Source: CALKMS01 sp036796755
GTDB lineage: Bacteria > Actinomycetota > Aquicultoria > SKW223 > CALKMS01
DNA: 54,801 nt
Direction: 5' to 3'
Assembly: GCA_036796755.1 (NCBI GenBank)
Contig: DAIRCJ010000002.1
Coordinates: 1 to 54,801, forward strand
The position numbers were made by a program, and so were the translations under genes. The notes under the pieces were generated by a model, which was given only the letters and a program-made list of their open reading frames with translations, did not search any database and was not told where the DNA came from. Shown here in pieces: positions 40,883 through 48,791 of this stretch (position 1 is its first letter; each line of letters opens with the position of its first letter).

Positions 40883-42256
40883 TTAAATGAGTTTTTTAAT
40901 TTTCTGTTGGGCGTCCAGAGCCGCGTCTCCGATAACTTCTGCTATTGTCGGATGAGTGTAAATATGAGAGGCAAGCTCTTTTAAATTGGCTCCGCTTCTC
41001 ATTGCCACTGAGATTATCTGAACAAGCTCGGAAGCACTTTCTCCAAAAATATGGGCTCCGAGAATTCTTCCGCCTGGACTTTCGGCGATTATTTTTACTA
41101 TCCCCTCTTCTAATGACTCAGCCCAGTAAACTCCTTCTTCTCTGAGCTTAGCTTTTCCTACCACGTAAGCGAGACCAGTTTTTTTAACTTCTTCTTCAGT
41201 CAATCCGACACTTCCGATTTCCGGTTGAAAGTAAATGGCTCGGGGAACTATTGAGTAATCAACAGTTTCAACATTGCTTTCAATTGCGTTTTTAGCGGCC
41301 AGATTTCCTTCATAATAGGCTACTGAGGTAAGCATAAAACCGCCAATACAGTCGCCTGCGGCATAGATATGGGGCTGGCTGGTCTGGAGAAACTCATTGA
41401 CTTTTATTCCTTTCCTGTCTGCTTCCAAACCGGCTTTGTCAAGTTCAAGGTGTTCAAGATTGGGAATTCTTCCTAGAGCGTTCATAACCAAAGGAAAGAT
41501 AGAAGTTCTTTCCTTGCCCGATTGCTCGTAGGTAAGCTCAAAACCCTTCTTGGTCTGGTTTATTTTTTTAACCATAGATGAGCTAAAGATAGTTATACCT
41601 TTTTTTCTCATTGAGCTTTCCAGAGCTCTTGATATTTCTTCGTCTTCACTGCTGGCTAATCTTTCTCTCATTTCAATCAGGGTTACCTTAACTCCGGCCT
41701 GAGAAAAAATATAGGCAAACTCTAAAGCCACCGCTCCCCCGCCCAGAATAGCTATTTCCTCAGGCAAAGAGGGCAGGTTAAAGGCTTCGTCGCTGGTCAG
41801 GCAGTTTTGAATTCCTTCCACCGGTGGCAGTGCGACTCGGGAACCGCAAGCAACTATTATTTTTTTCGCTTTCACTCTTTCCTTTCCAGCTTTTAATTCA
41901 TTGGGGCTCAAAAAAGTGGCTTTTTCGGGGATTAAATCTACCTTCCAGCGTTTGATGGCTTCATTTCTCTTTTCTCTGAGGAAGTTTACTATATCATCTT
42001 TTCTTTTCCGGGCTTTTTCCCAGTTGAACCTAGCTGAACTTATTTCTATTCCAAATTCATGAGCTTTCTTAACTGTTTCAGCTACCTTTCCCGACCTTAC
42101 CAAGGCCTTTTTGGGGATACACCCCCTGTTAAGTCAGGTGCCGCCTAAATTACCGTAGTCAGCGAGTCCAACTTTTAAATTTGCTTTAGCGGCACGGGCA
42201 GCAGCTGCCATTCCAGCCGTTCCGCCTCCGATGACAAAAAAGTCGTATTCTTTCAT
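40883..42256 (-). CDS. Selenocysteine-containing class I pyridine-nucleotide disulfide oxidoreductase
   Basis: 457 residues when the in-frame TGA at codon 41 (42134-42136, minus strand) is read as Sec. The N-terminus reads KEYDFFVIGGGTAGMAAAAR (FAD GxGxxG), then NLGGT-U41-LNRG-C46-IPKKAL: the GGTCxNxGC redox signature of lipoamide dehydrogenase and mercuric reductase with the first cysteine replaced. Downstream: NAD-binding AILGGGAVALEFAYIF (about 170), IYAAGDCIGG (about 294), and the C-terminal HPTIAEVIGDAAL with the His-Glu pair. The ATG has a doubled AAAGGAG ribosome site. The substrate is unknown: a lipoyl protein, Hg(II), a CoA disulfide or a selenium compound are possible. A short call starting near 42103 would lose U41, C46 and the FAD loop. 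Confidence 0.9.
42096..42136 (-). promoter_or_regulatory. UGA and candidate SECIS of the Sec oxidoreductase
   Basis: After the UGA (42136-42134), GGGG (42126-42123) pairs with CCCC (42116-42113) around GUGUAU. The bases right after UGA, CUUA (42133-42130), can pair with UAAG (42099-42096) to close an outer stem. The G/U-rich apical loop about 12 bases after UGA fits bacterial SECIS elements, though the helix is short. Confidence 0.45.
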
Positions 42257-42258
42257 TT

Positions 42259-42294
42259 ATTACTCCTTTTATTAAAATTACTCCTTTTATTAAA
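42259..42294 (-). repeat. Tandem 18-bp repeat duplicating a ribosome binding site
   Basis: ATTACTCCTTTTATTAAA occurs twice head to tail (42259-42276 and 42277-42294). On the minus strand each copy carries AAAGGAG. Only the first is at working distance from the ATG at 42256; the second is a standby site 18 bases further up. Confidence 0.8.
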
Positions 42295-42551
42295 ATCATA
42301 ACAAAGTAGTTTTTTGGGGTAAAATCTTCCGAAGAATTAGATTTTTTTGTTTTTTTGACCTTCTCAAGAGGTTGAGAGGAGAAGTTTTTTGCTTCCTTAA
42401 GCCTTCTTCCATTCTCCTTCTTTCCTCGTTTCTCCCTCAGGTATAAAGGGGCAGAAGGGATTTAGAGACTAAAGAAAAATTTGAAAGTAAAAATTTATTT
42501 CAGCATTTCAGAGTGGTGGAAAGTTTGAACCTGGTCACAAAACCTGGTGAT
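42295..42551. other. Divergent intergenic region between Sec oxidoreductase and rmlA
   Basis: About 250 bases without a gene. A hairpin (CTTCTCAA/TTGAGAGG around GAGG, 42364-42383) is followed by AGAAG and six T on the plus strand, but no intact plus-strand gene precedes it. The promoter of the oxidoreductase should be here on the minus strand; I see no clear consensus pair. Confidence 0.35.
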
Positions 42552-42580
42552 TTGGAAAATCCTGCCTGGAAAAGTAAAAT
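42552..42580 (+). promoter_or_regulatory. rmlA promoter, near-leaderless
   Basis: TTGGAA (42552-42557), a 17-base spacer, TAAAAT (42575-42580), ten bases, then ATG at 42591. Expected transcript start about 42587. No ribosome site. This supports ATG 42591 rather than an upstream in-frame GTG at 42513, which would lie before the promoter. Confidence 0.55.
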
Positions 42581-42590
42581 TAGTTTCAAG

Positions 42591-43652
42591 ATGAAAGGAC
42601 TGGTTTTGTCAGGTGGAACGGGCACGCGTTTGAGGCCTATAACTCATACCTCAGCCAAGCAGTTAATCCCCATTGCCAACAAGCCGGTGCTTTTTTATGT
42701 TTTAGAGCAGCTCAAGGAAGCTGGAATTGAAGAAGTAGGAATTGTGGTTGGGGAAACTAAAAAAGAAGTAAAGGAAGCAGTTGGTGATGGGAGCCGTTTT
42801 GGTTTAAAAGTGACCTATATTGAACAGGAAGCTCCTTTAGGGTTAGCTCACGCTGTAAAGATTTCTCGTTCCTTTTTAAAGGATGACGACTTCGTGATGT
42901 TTTTAGGTGACAATCTAGTTAAAGATGGAATTAAAACTTTTGTGGAGGAGTTTGAAAAAGAAAAACCCAACAGCTTAATTTTGCTAGCTCGAGTACCGGA
43001 ACCTCAACGTTTTGGTGTGGCTGAGCTTTCTAATGGAAAGGTTGTTAGGCTTGTTGAAAAACCCCAGGTTCCTCCCAGCGACTTAGCTCTGGTCGGGGTT
43101 TATCTTTTTGATAAAAATATTTTTCAGGTGGTGGAGGACTTGAAGCCTTCTTTCCGGGGAGAACTGGAAATTACCGATGCCATTCAGAGACTTATTGACC
43201 GGGGTTTTGAAGTTAAGCCTCACATTATTGACGGATGGTGGAAAGACACCGGTAAATTAGAGGATATTCTGGAGGCTAACCGAATTATGCTTTCAGAAAT
43301 CAAAAAGAGGATTGAAGGCAAAGTTGACGAACAGTCAGAAATAGCGGGTGAGGTAGTTTTAGAAAAAGGGGCGGAAGTTATAAGAAGCACCATTAGAGGA
43401 CCGGTTATTATTGGTGAAAAAAGCCGAATTGTTGATAGTTATATTGGCCCGTTTACTTCTATTTACTATGAATCTGAAATTGTAAAAAGCGAAGTTGAAC
43501 ACTCGGTTATCCTGGAAAAAGTGAAAATCAGCGGGGTTGTCCGATTGGAAGACAGCTTAATTGGTAAATCAGTGATTATCCGCAAAAGTCCGCGAAGGCC
43601 TAAAGCTTTTCGCTTTTTAATAGGTGACCAGAGTAATATAGAGATACCTTAG
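42591..43652 (+). CDS. rmlA: Glucose-1-phosphate thymidylyltransferase, long form
   Basis: 353 residues from ATG 42591, the length of the long RmlA class with a C-terminal left-handed beta-helix. LSGGTGTRLRPITHTSAKQLIPIANKP (in pieces; nucleotide and catalytic Arg/Lys), MFLGDNLVKDGI (metal Asp), RFGVAELSNGKVVRLVEKP (about 147), GWWKDTGKLEDILEANR (about 222) and repeats with hexapeptide spacing after 255 (ISGVVRLEDSLIGKSVIIRK). It forms dTDP-glucose, first step toward dTDP-rhamnose or related deoxysugars. It begins a three-gene operon with the rmlC-like gene and rmlB; no rmlD is present here. Confidence 0.92.
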   Translation: MKGLVLSGGTGTRLRPITHTSAKQLIPIANKPVLFYVLEQLKEAGIEEVGIVVGETKKEVKEAVGDGSRFGLKVTYIEQEAPLGLAHAVKISRSFLKDDDFVMFLGDNLVKDGIKTFVEEFEKEKPNSLILLARVPEPQRFGVAELSNGKVVRLVEKPQVPPSDLALVGVYLFDKNIFQVVEDLKPSFRGELEITDAIQRLIDRGFEVKPHIIDGWWKDTGKLEDILEANRIMLSEIKKRIEGKVDEQSEIAGEVVLEKGAEVIRSTIRGPVIIGEKSRIVDSYIGPFTSIYYESEIVKSEVEHSVILEKVKISGVVRLEDSLIGKSVIIRKSPRRPKAFRFLIGDQSNIEIP

Positions 43653-43667
43653 GTTTTAGGAGGGAAA

Positions 43668-44123
43668 ATGATTGAGGGAGTTAAGACCAAGAAGCTCAGA
43701 GTAATTCCTGATGAGAGAGGAAGGTTGATGGAAATTTTCCGTTCTGACGACGAATTCTTTCAAAAGTTTGGCCAGGTTTATCTGACCACCGTACTTCCGG
43801 GGGTGGTGAAAGGCTGGCACTATCATAAGATTCAGTTTGACAATATTGCCTGCCTAAAAGGAATGATAAAGTTAGTGCTTTACGATAACAGAGAGGATTC
43901 GCCAACCAGAGGAGAGATTAACGAGTTTTTCATTGGCGAACACAATCCATTGCTGGTTCATATTCCTCCTTTAGTTCTTCATGGTTTAAAGGGGATATCT
44001 TTAGAGGAAGCATTGGTGTTAAATGTTCCAACCGAACCTTACAACTATGAGCAGCCGGACGAATATCGCCTTCCCCCTTACACTCCCGATATCCCTTACG
44101 ACTGGCAGAGAAAGGATGGTTAG
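43668..44123 (+). CDS. dTDP-4-dehydrorhamnose 3,5-epimerase family protein
   Basis: 151 residues of cupin fold. The RmlC-like phrases RGRLMEIFRSDDEFFQKFGQVYLT (in pieces), GVVKGWHYHKIQFD (about 46-59, catalytic His region), LVLYDNREDSPTRGEINEFFIG and the VHIPPLVLHGLKGIS cupin strand are present. It is about 30 residues shorter than classical RmlC, so the product could be a 3,5-epimerase or a single 3-epimerase or related sugar isomerase. AGGAGGG stands upstream of the ATG. Two bases separate it from rmlB. Confidence 0.82.
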   Translation: MIEGVKTKKLRVIPDERGRLMEIFRSDDEFFQKFGQVYLTTVLPGVVKGWHYHKIQFDNIACLKGMIKLVLYDNREDSPTRGEINEFFIGEHNPLLVHIPPLVLHGLKGISLEEALVLNVPTEPYNYEQPDEYRLPPYTPDIPYDWQRKDG

Positions 44124-44125
44124 TT

Positions 44126-45070
44126 TTGCGCCTTTTGGTAACTGGTGGAGCCGGCTTTATTGGGAGTAATTTTGTTCGTTATATTTTAAAAGAGCATCCC
44201 GAAGACAAAGTTATAAATCTGGATAAACTAACTTACGCTGCCAATCTGGAAATCCTAAAAGAGTTTGAAAAGAACCCTTCTTATCAGTTTGTAAAAGGTG
44301 ATATTGGCGATGAAGAATTACTTAATGATTTACTTGAAGGGGTAGACGTGGTTCTTAACTTTGCAGCTGAATCTCATGTAGACCGATCAATAGTAGACCC
44401 TGATGAGTTTATCCGTACCAATGTTTGGGGAACCAATGTGCTTTTGAGAGTGAGCAAAGAAAAAAAAGTTGGGCGTTTTGTTCAGATTTCCACCGATGAA
44501 GTTTACGGGAGCATTGAAAAGGGTTCTTTTTCGGAAGAGTCACTACTTAACCCTAGCAGCCCTTACTCTGCTTCCAAAGCGGCGGCTGACCTGCTGGCTT
44601 TAGCTTACTTCAAAACTTACAACTTTCCTGTTCTTATAACTCGAAGCACTAACAATTTTGGGCCTTTTCAGCATCGGGAAAAATTTATTCCCACCATGAT
44701 TTACTCGGCCCTTAATGATAAGCCTCTGCCGATTTATGGTAATGGTCAGAATATAAGGGACTGGATTTATGTAGAAGACAACTGCCGAGCTATTGATTTG
44801 GTTTTGCGGAAGGGGAAAGAAGGGGAAATTTATAACATTGGGGCAGGTAATGAAAAAACTAACCTGGAGGTGGCTCGAGAAATTCTTAAAATTTTAGGGA
44901 AAAGTGAAAGCCTAATTTCTTTTGTTCCTGACCGGCTGGGTCATGACTTTCGTTACTCGGTAACCACGGAAAAGATAAAAAATTTGGGTTTTAGACTTAA
45001 GTGGAATTTTTATCAAGGGCTAAAAGAGACCATTGATTGGTATCAAAATTTTGGTTTTAAGAGCAAATGA
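44126..45070 (+). CDS. rmlB: dTDP-glucose 4,6-dehydratase
   Basis: 314 residues, extended SDR. GGAGFIGSNFVRYIL (NAD Rossmann, about 7-21), DKLTYAANLEIL (about 33), NFAAESHVDRSI (about 79-90), the catalytic triad element STDEVYGS (Thr-Asp-Glu, about 120) and YSASKAAADLL (Tyr-xxx-Lys, about 145), TRSTNNFGPFQHREKFIP and GNGQNIRDWIYVEDNCRAI. Matches RmlB rather than GDP or UDP homologues because of TYAGN-like and ASHVDRSI features. The start is TTG at 44126. It converges with the minus-strand glycosyltransferase, five bases apart. Confidence 0.94.
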   Translation: MRLLVTGGAGFIGSNFVRYILKEHPEDKVINLDKLTYAANLEILKEFEKNPSYQFVKGDIGDEELLNDLLEGVDVVLNFAAESHVDRSIVDPDEFIRTNVWGTNVLLRVSKEKKVGRFVQISTDEVYGSIEKGSFSEESLLNPSSPYSASKAAADLLALAYFKTYNFPVLITRSTNNFGPFQHREKFIPTMIYSALNDKPLPIYGNGQNIRDWIYVEDNCRAIDLVLRKGKEGEIYNIGAGNEKTNLEVAREILKILGKSESLISFVPDRLGHDFRYSVTTEKIKNLGFRLKWNFYQGLKETIDWYQNFGFKSK

Positions 45071-45075
45071 GGTTC

Positions 45076-46104
45076 TTAATTTATCCCTCTTATCTTTTTC
45101 AAGTTTTCCCAGTAAGTTTTTTCCCAGAGATGATAATTTTTCTCAATTGTTCTTTGAGAAGCAACCTGGTAAGCTGCTTCAGCAATTTCTTTCCGGTAGT
45201 CTTCATCCTCAATTAACTTTTTCAGGTACTTAAGCCAGTCTTTAGGAGTTTTAGCCAGAAATCCGGTTTTTTTGTGTTCTATGCTTTCTAAATAGGGGCC
45301 AACCGGGGAAGCAATAATGGGTATCTTAAGCATTCCATATTCAATGAATTTCAAATCGCTTTTACCCCGGTTAAACTGGTTGTCTACCAGGGGGGCAAGC
45401 CCGATGTCAAACTTAGACAGAGTTTTTGCTGGATATTCTTCCACTCTTTGCCATTCGAGAACATGGATGCGAGGGTTGAGTTTAAACGGATAAACATGGG
45501 CTGGCATGCCGGCTAAAACCACCTCGACCTGAGGATATAGCTCCAGAACGCCTTCTATTACTCCTTGAATTAAAGCCAGGTCAGAATAGTGTTGGGCTCC
45601 TCCCGCCCAGCCAATGACTACTTTCCCGGGATGTTTTTCTTTCTTCACCTGGAAAAATTTTTCAGGGAGCATATTCTTGAGCACCACAACATTTGGATTG
45701 ATGGGTCGAAAGACTTCAGCTAAGTTGCTGGTGCTGGTAGTTACCAGCTTGCAGGTTCTCATAGAGTTTACTACACCTCGCTGGTTTTCGGGCTTGCTCC
45801 AGAAGTTGAAAGCTGGGCTTTTGGGGTCAACATGAAAAATGTTGTCGTCAAGCTCATAGACAGTGAGTTTTTTTAAAAGGTTGGCATCTTGTATGGCTCG
45901 AAGTGAGCCTTCGTCCAGTCGGCGCTGAAAAACAATAACATCAAACTCCTGAACGATCTCAGGAGTGATTATTTCATCCATGACAACTTCGTGACCACCG
46001 AGGTCGCGCAAGGCAACTCCCGGGACATGGCAACGGTACCAGCCACAGCCGAAGAGGTCCTGAGAAAAATAGAAAATTTTGAGTTTTGGTATTTTTTCCA
46101 GCAT
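45076..46104 (-). CDS. Glycosyltransferase, GT4-like
   Basis: 342 residues. The N-lobe holds YFSQDLFGCGWYRCHVPGVALRDLGGHEV (in pieces), and a middle part VIVFQRRLDEGSLRAI and VYELDDNIFHVDP (about 80-92) contains the ELDDN element typical of this branch. The C-lobe runs KVVIGWAGGAQHYSDLALI and SKFDIGLAPLVDNQFNRGKSDLKFIEYGMLKIPIIAS (in pieces) with the donor-binding Glu in IEYG. Its own minus-strand promoter lies ten bases above the ATG, and there is no ribosome site. Probably decorates the same glycan as the rml and 34.8-39.2 kb genes. Confidence 0.82.
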   Translation of the reverse strand: MLEKIPKLKIFYFSQDLFGCGWYRCHVPGVALRDLGGHEVVMDEIITPEIVQEFDVIVFQRRLDEGSLRAIQDANLLKKLTVYELDDNIFHVDPKSPAFNFWSKPENQRGVVNSMRTCKLVTTSTSNLAEVFRPINPNVVVLKNMLPEKFFQVKKEKHPGKVVIGWAGGAQHYSDLALIQGVIEGVLELYPQVEVVLAGMPAHVYPFKLNPRIHVLEWQRVEEYPAKTLSKFDIGLAPLVDNQFNRGKSDLKFIEYGMLKIPIIASPVGPYLESIEHKKTGFLAKTPKDWLKYLKKLIEDEDYRKEIAEAAYQVASQRTIEKNYHLWEKTYWENLKKIRGIN

Positions 46105-46114
46105 TGGCTTTTAA

Positions 46115-46143
46115 ATTTTAGGGTTAATTTTTTGATTCTTCAA
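46115..46143 (-). promoter_or_regulatory. Glycosyltransferase promoter, near-leaderless
   Basis: Minus-strand TTGAAG (46138-46143), a 17-base spacer, TAAAAT (46115-46120), ten bases, ATG 46104. The same geometry and -10 sequence as the rmlA promoter, suggesting shared control of the rhamnose and transferase genes. Confidence 0.5.
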
Positions 46144-46266
46144 GGAAGGCCTTTTTTAATTTTTCAGCTTGCTGATTTAGGGCTAGACTTTATATAAAAA
46201 CTTTAAATAGTTATCATAAGGAGAAATTTATCTCAGAATCTGTTAAATTATTATGCCAGTTTATTC

Positions 46267-46296
46267 TTAGGGTTTTTTAGGTTTTAGGGTTTTTTA
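46267..46296 (+). repeat. Short direct repeat before the desulfurase gene
   Basis: TTAGGGTTTTTTA occurs twice within 30 bases (46267-46279 and 46284-46296), immediately before the ATG at 46299. No ribosome site is present there. It may be a protein-binding site or simple slippage. Confidence 0.5.
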
Positions 46297-46298
46297 AA

Positions 46299-47474
46299 AT
46301 GAAGAAAAAAAAGTTAGTCTATATGGACAACGCAGCAACTTCTTATCCTAAGCCGCCTCAGGTCTTGAAGGCGATGATTAATTTTACTCAGAAAATTGGA
46401 GGAAATCCTGGCCGTTCTGGACATCGCCTTTCTCTGAAAGCCGGGGAAAAAGTTGAAGAAGCCAGAGAAGCAATTGCTGAATTGTTTAACATTAAAGACC
46501 CTTTACGGATTTCTTTTTCTTACAACGCTTCTCATGCTCTTAACTTTGCTTTGCTCGGCTTGCTTGAACCTGGCGATCATGTGATTACTACCAGTCTGGA
46601 ACATAACTCAGTTGCCCGTCCTCTTCGCTATCTTGAAGGCCTGGGAGTTAAGTTGACCATTTTGAAAGCCGACCCTTTAACCGGGGAGATTTCCCCTGTC
46701 GACTTTAAAAAGGCGATTAATCGGAAAACTCGAATGCTGGCGATGGTTCATGGTTCCAATGTAACTGGCAGGGTTTTGCCTTTGAGGCTTTTTGGAGAAA
46801 TTACTCGTCAACAGGGACTGATATTTTTAGTTGATGCAGCTCAAACTGCTGGTAGTTACCCGATAGATGTAGAGGAAGACCTGGTTGACCTTCTGGCTTT
46901 TACCGGCCACAAGTCCTTGCTTGGTCCTCAGGGAACTGGTGGTTTGTATGTTCGTCCAGGTATTCAGCTCAGGCCAACTTTGAGAGGAGGCACAGGCAGT
47001 CGCTCAGAAGAAGACCGCCATCCTTCTTTTCTCCCTGATCTTCTGGAAGCTGGCACTCTTAACGCAGTGGGTCTGGCCGGGTTAGCCAGTGGGGTTCGGT
47101 TTATTCTCAAAGAGACAGTGAAAAAAATTCGGGAAAAAGAAAAAGCACTTCTTAAAAGGCTTCTGGAGGGATTAAAAGAAATTGAATTTTTAGAGATTTA
47201 TAGCTCTCCTCAACCGGAAACCAATCTTTCGACAGTTTCCGTTAATTTTTCCAGTCTTAACCCTTCTGAGGTTGGTTATTTACTTGATAAGCGTTTCGGG
47301 ATTATGGTTCGGGTTGGTCTTCACTGTTCACCTTGGGCTCATCAGACTATTGGCACTTACCCTCGGGGGACAGTGCGGATAAGTATGGGTTATTTTAACA
47401 CCTTTCAGGAAGTTGATTACCTTATTGAGGCTTTTTGGGAAATCAGTAAACTGGCGAAAAGGAGAATGAGTTGA
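46299..47474 (+). CDS. Cysteine desulfurase-like PLP enzyme, selenium-associated type
   Basis: 391 residues, class V aminotransferase fold. YMDNAATSYPKPP (about 8), GNPGRSGHRLSLKAG, ITTSLEHNSVARPLRYLEGLG (about 99), VDAAQTAGSYPIDV, the PLP lysine in LAFTGHKSLLGPQGTGGLYV (about 203), GGTGSRSEE, and the Cys-bearing loop VRVGLHCSPWAHQTIGTY (about 346), which contains the persulfide-forming cysteine. Members of this branch are found beside selD, yedE/F and DUF3343 and are believed to mobilise sulfur or selenium from Cys or Sec. The gene has no visible ribosome site. It is coupled to DUF3343 by overlap. Confidence 0.9.
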   Translation: MKKKKLVYMDNAATSYPKPPQVLKAMINFTQKIGGNPGRSGHRLSLKAGEKVEEAREAIAELFNIKDPLRISFSYNASHALNFALLGLLEPGDHVITTSLEHNSVARPLRYLEGLGVKLTILKADPLTGEISPVDFKKAINRKTRMLAMVHGSNVTGRVLPLRLFGEITRQQGLIFLVDAAQTAGSYPIDVEEDLVDLLAFTGHKSLLGPQGTGGLYVRPGIQLRPTLRGGTGSRSEEDRHPSFLPDLLEAGTLNAVGLAGLASGVRFILKETVKKIREKEKALLKRLLEGLKEIEFLEIYSSPQPETNLSTVSVNFSSLNPSEVGYLLDKRFGIMVRVGLHCSPWAHQTIGTYPRGTVRISMGYFNTFQEVDYLIEAFWEISKLAKRRMS

Positions 47475-47698
47475 ACTGGGTAGTTGTTTTTGAAGCCACT
47501 TCTCACGCTTTGCGGGCTGAAAGGATTTTAAAGAAAGCTGGCTTGAAAGTTTTTGCTATCCCTACCCCTCGTCACCTCTCGGCTAATTGTGGCATTGCTT
47601 TTCGATTTTCGGAAAGTTTAAGATTTCAGGTAGAAAAAAGTCTAAGAGAAGCAGGCTGTCCCTTTGAAGGAATTTACCCTTTAGAGGAAAGAAGGTAA
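47471..47698 (+). CDS. DUF3343 putative Se/S carrier
   Basis: 75 residues. VVVFEATSHALRAERILKKAGLKVFAIPTPRHLSANCGIAFRF (in pieces) matches DUF3343: a compact alpha/beta protein with one invariant Cys in the SANCGIA turn (about residue 40), proposed to carry sulfur or selenium. The start is TTG overlapping the desulfurase stop (TTGA), with AAGGAG upstream, so the two are translated together. DUF3343 has been linked to selenium use by comparative genomics; biochemical proof is lacking as far as I know. Confidence 0.88.
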   Translation: MNWVVVFEATSHALRAERILKKAGLKVFAIPTPRHLSANCGIAFRFSESLRFQVEKSLREAGCPFEGIYPLEERR

Positions 47699-47775
47699 CT
47701 TTTTGACATCTAAAGCTTAAACCATTAGATTTTGTTTGGCCTATTGAAGGTTTGAAAGAAAGGTTAAGGTAGATA

Positions 47776-48120
47776 ATGCATGAAGCTCCAATTGCTCAGA
47801 GCATACTTGAGCTGGTAACCGGTGAAGCGGAAAAAGCGAAAGCTAAGAAAGTAAATAAGATTTATCTAAAGATAGGAAAGATGACTGGGGCGGTTGAAGA
47901 TGCTTTACGTTTTTATTTTGAGGTTTTAACCCGGGGAACAAAACTTGAGGAGGCAGAGTTCGAAATTGAGTGGGTTCCAACCCGGGCCGTTTGCTTTCAA
48001 TGCCAGGAAGTTTTTGAGGTAGAGGATATGTTACCGGTTTGTCCTCACTGCTCAGGCTTGGGGGGAAATATCATCTCTGGAAAAGAACTTGAAGTTGTTA
48101 AAATAGAAATTGAGAGGTGA
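47776..48120 (+). CDS. hypA: Hydrogenase nickel-insertion zinc protein HypA
   Basis: 114 residues. MHEAPIAQSILELV gives the Ni-binding N-terminal His-Glu motif (H2-E3). The zinc site is VCFQCQEVF (Cys-x2-Cys, about 73) and CPHCSG (about 91). Length and spacing are standard. With HypB it loads nickel into [NiFe] hydrogenase. No hydrogenase structural gene is in the window. Located 78 bases after DUF3343, with AAGG upstream. Confidence 0.95.
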   Translation: MHEAPIAQSILELVTGEAEKAKAKKVNKIYLKIGKMTGAVEDALRFYFEVLTRGTKLEEAEFEIEWVPTRAVCFQCQEVFEVEDMLPVCPHCSGLGGNIISGKELEVVKIEIER

Positions 48121-48791
48121 GGGTTTTGGAAGAAGTTGATATAAACCGCAGTGTCTTGGAGAAAAACGACCAGATTGCTGAGGAAAATCGCCAGTTGTTT
48201 AAGGAAAAGAAAGTTCTGGTGGCAAATTTTATTGCTTCACCTGGGGCAGGCAAAACTACCTTGATTTTAAAAACCCTTGAAGAACTGGGAAACTCGGTTA
48301 AAGCTGGAGTGATAGAGGGAGATATTGCAACTAAAATCGATGCTGAAAGAATTAAGCAGATGGGCCTCCCGGTAACCCAGATTAACACCGGCGGGATCTG
48401 CCACTTAGATGCTTCAATGGTGAAAAAAGCTCTTAACCATTTTGACCTGAGCGAAATAGACTTCTTAATCGTTGAAAATGTTGGGAACCTTGTTTGTCCA
48501 GCCGATTTTTCTACAGGGGAAAACTTAAAGGTGGTCATTTTAAGTGTGCCCGAGGGAGATGATAAGCCTCAAAAATATCCTTTAACCTTTCATCAGGCTG
48601 ACGCGGTAATCATCAACAAAATTGATTTACTGGCTCTTTCTGATTTCAATTTAGAGCTCGCTTGTCAGTCTATCAGGGCTTTAAATAAAGAAGTCAGCAT
48701 TTTCCCTGTTTCCTGCAAGACGGGTGAAGGCATGGAAAGCTGGCTTAAATGGCTGAAGAAAAAGATAGCGGAGGTAAAAGATAATGGATAG
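48117..48791 (+). CDS. hypB: Hydrogenase nickel-insertion GTPase HypB
   Basis: 224 residues, G3E GTPase. Walker A ASPGAGKTTLILKT (about 41-54), GVIEGDIATKIDAERI (about 68), NTGGICHLDASMVKKAL (about 92-108, with the Cys/His metal site of the GTPase domain), VENVGNLVCPADF (about 122) and NKIDLL (about 165). It lacks both the N-terminal CxxCGC nickel site and the His-rich leader of some homologues. The start is GTG overlapping the hypA stop (GTGA). It transfers nickel from HypA and probably cooperates with SlyD-type partners not seen here. Confidence 0.95.
   Translation: MRVLEEVDINRSVLEKNDQIAEENRQLFKEKKVLVANFIASPGAGKTTLILKTLEELGNSVKAGVIEGDIATKIDAERIKQMGLPVTQINTGGICHLDASMVKKALNHFDLSEIDFLIVENVGNLVCPADFSTGENLKVVILSVPEGDDKPQKYPLTFHQADAVIINKIDLLALSDFNLELACQSIRALNKEVSIFPVSCKTGEGMESWLKWLKKKIAEVKDNG

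Noticed and set aside
42364..42395. Hairpin plus T-run as an intrinsic terminator
   Set aside because: Orientation is plus-strand but only pseudogenes and a minus-strand gene lie upstream, so there is no transcript to end.
42513..42590. 26-residue N-terminal extension of RmlA from GTG 42513
   Set aside because: It would include the likely promoter boxes, has no homology to RmlA, and the canonical MKGLVLSGG start is at 42591.
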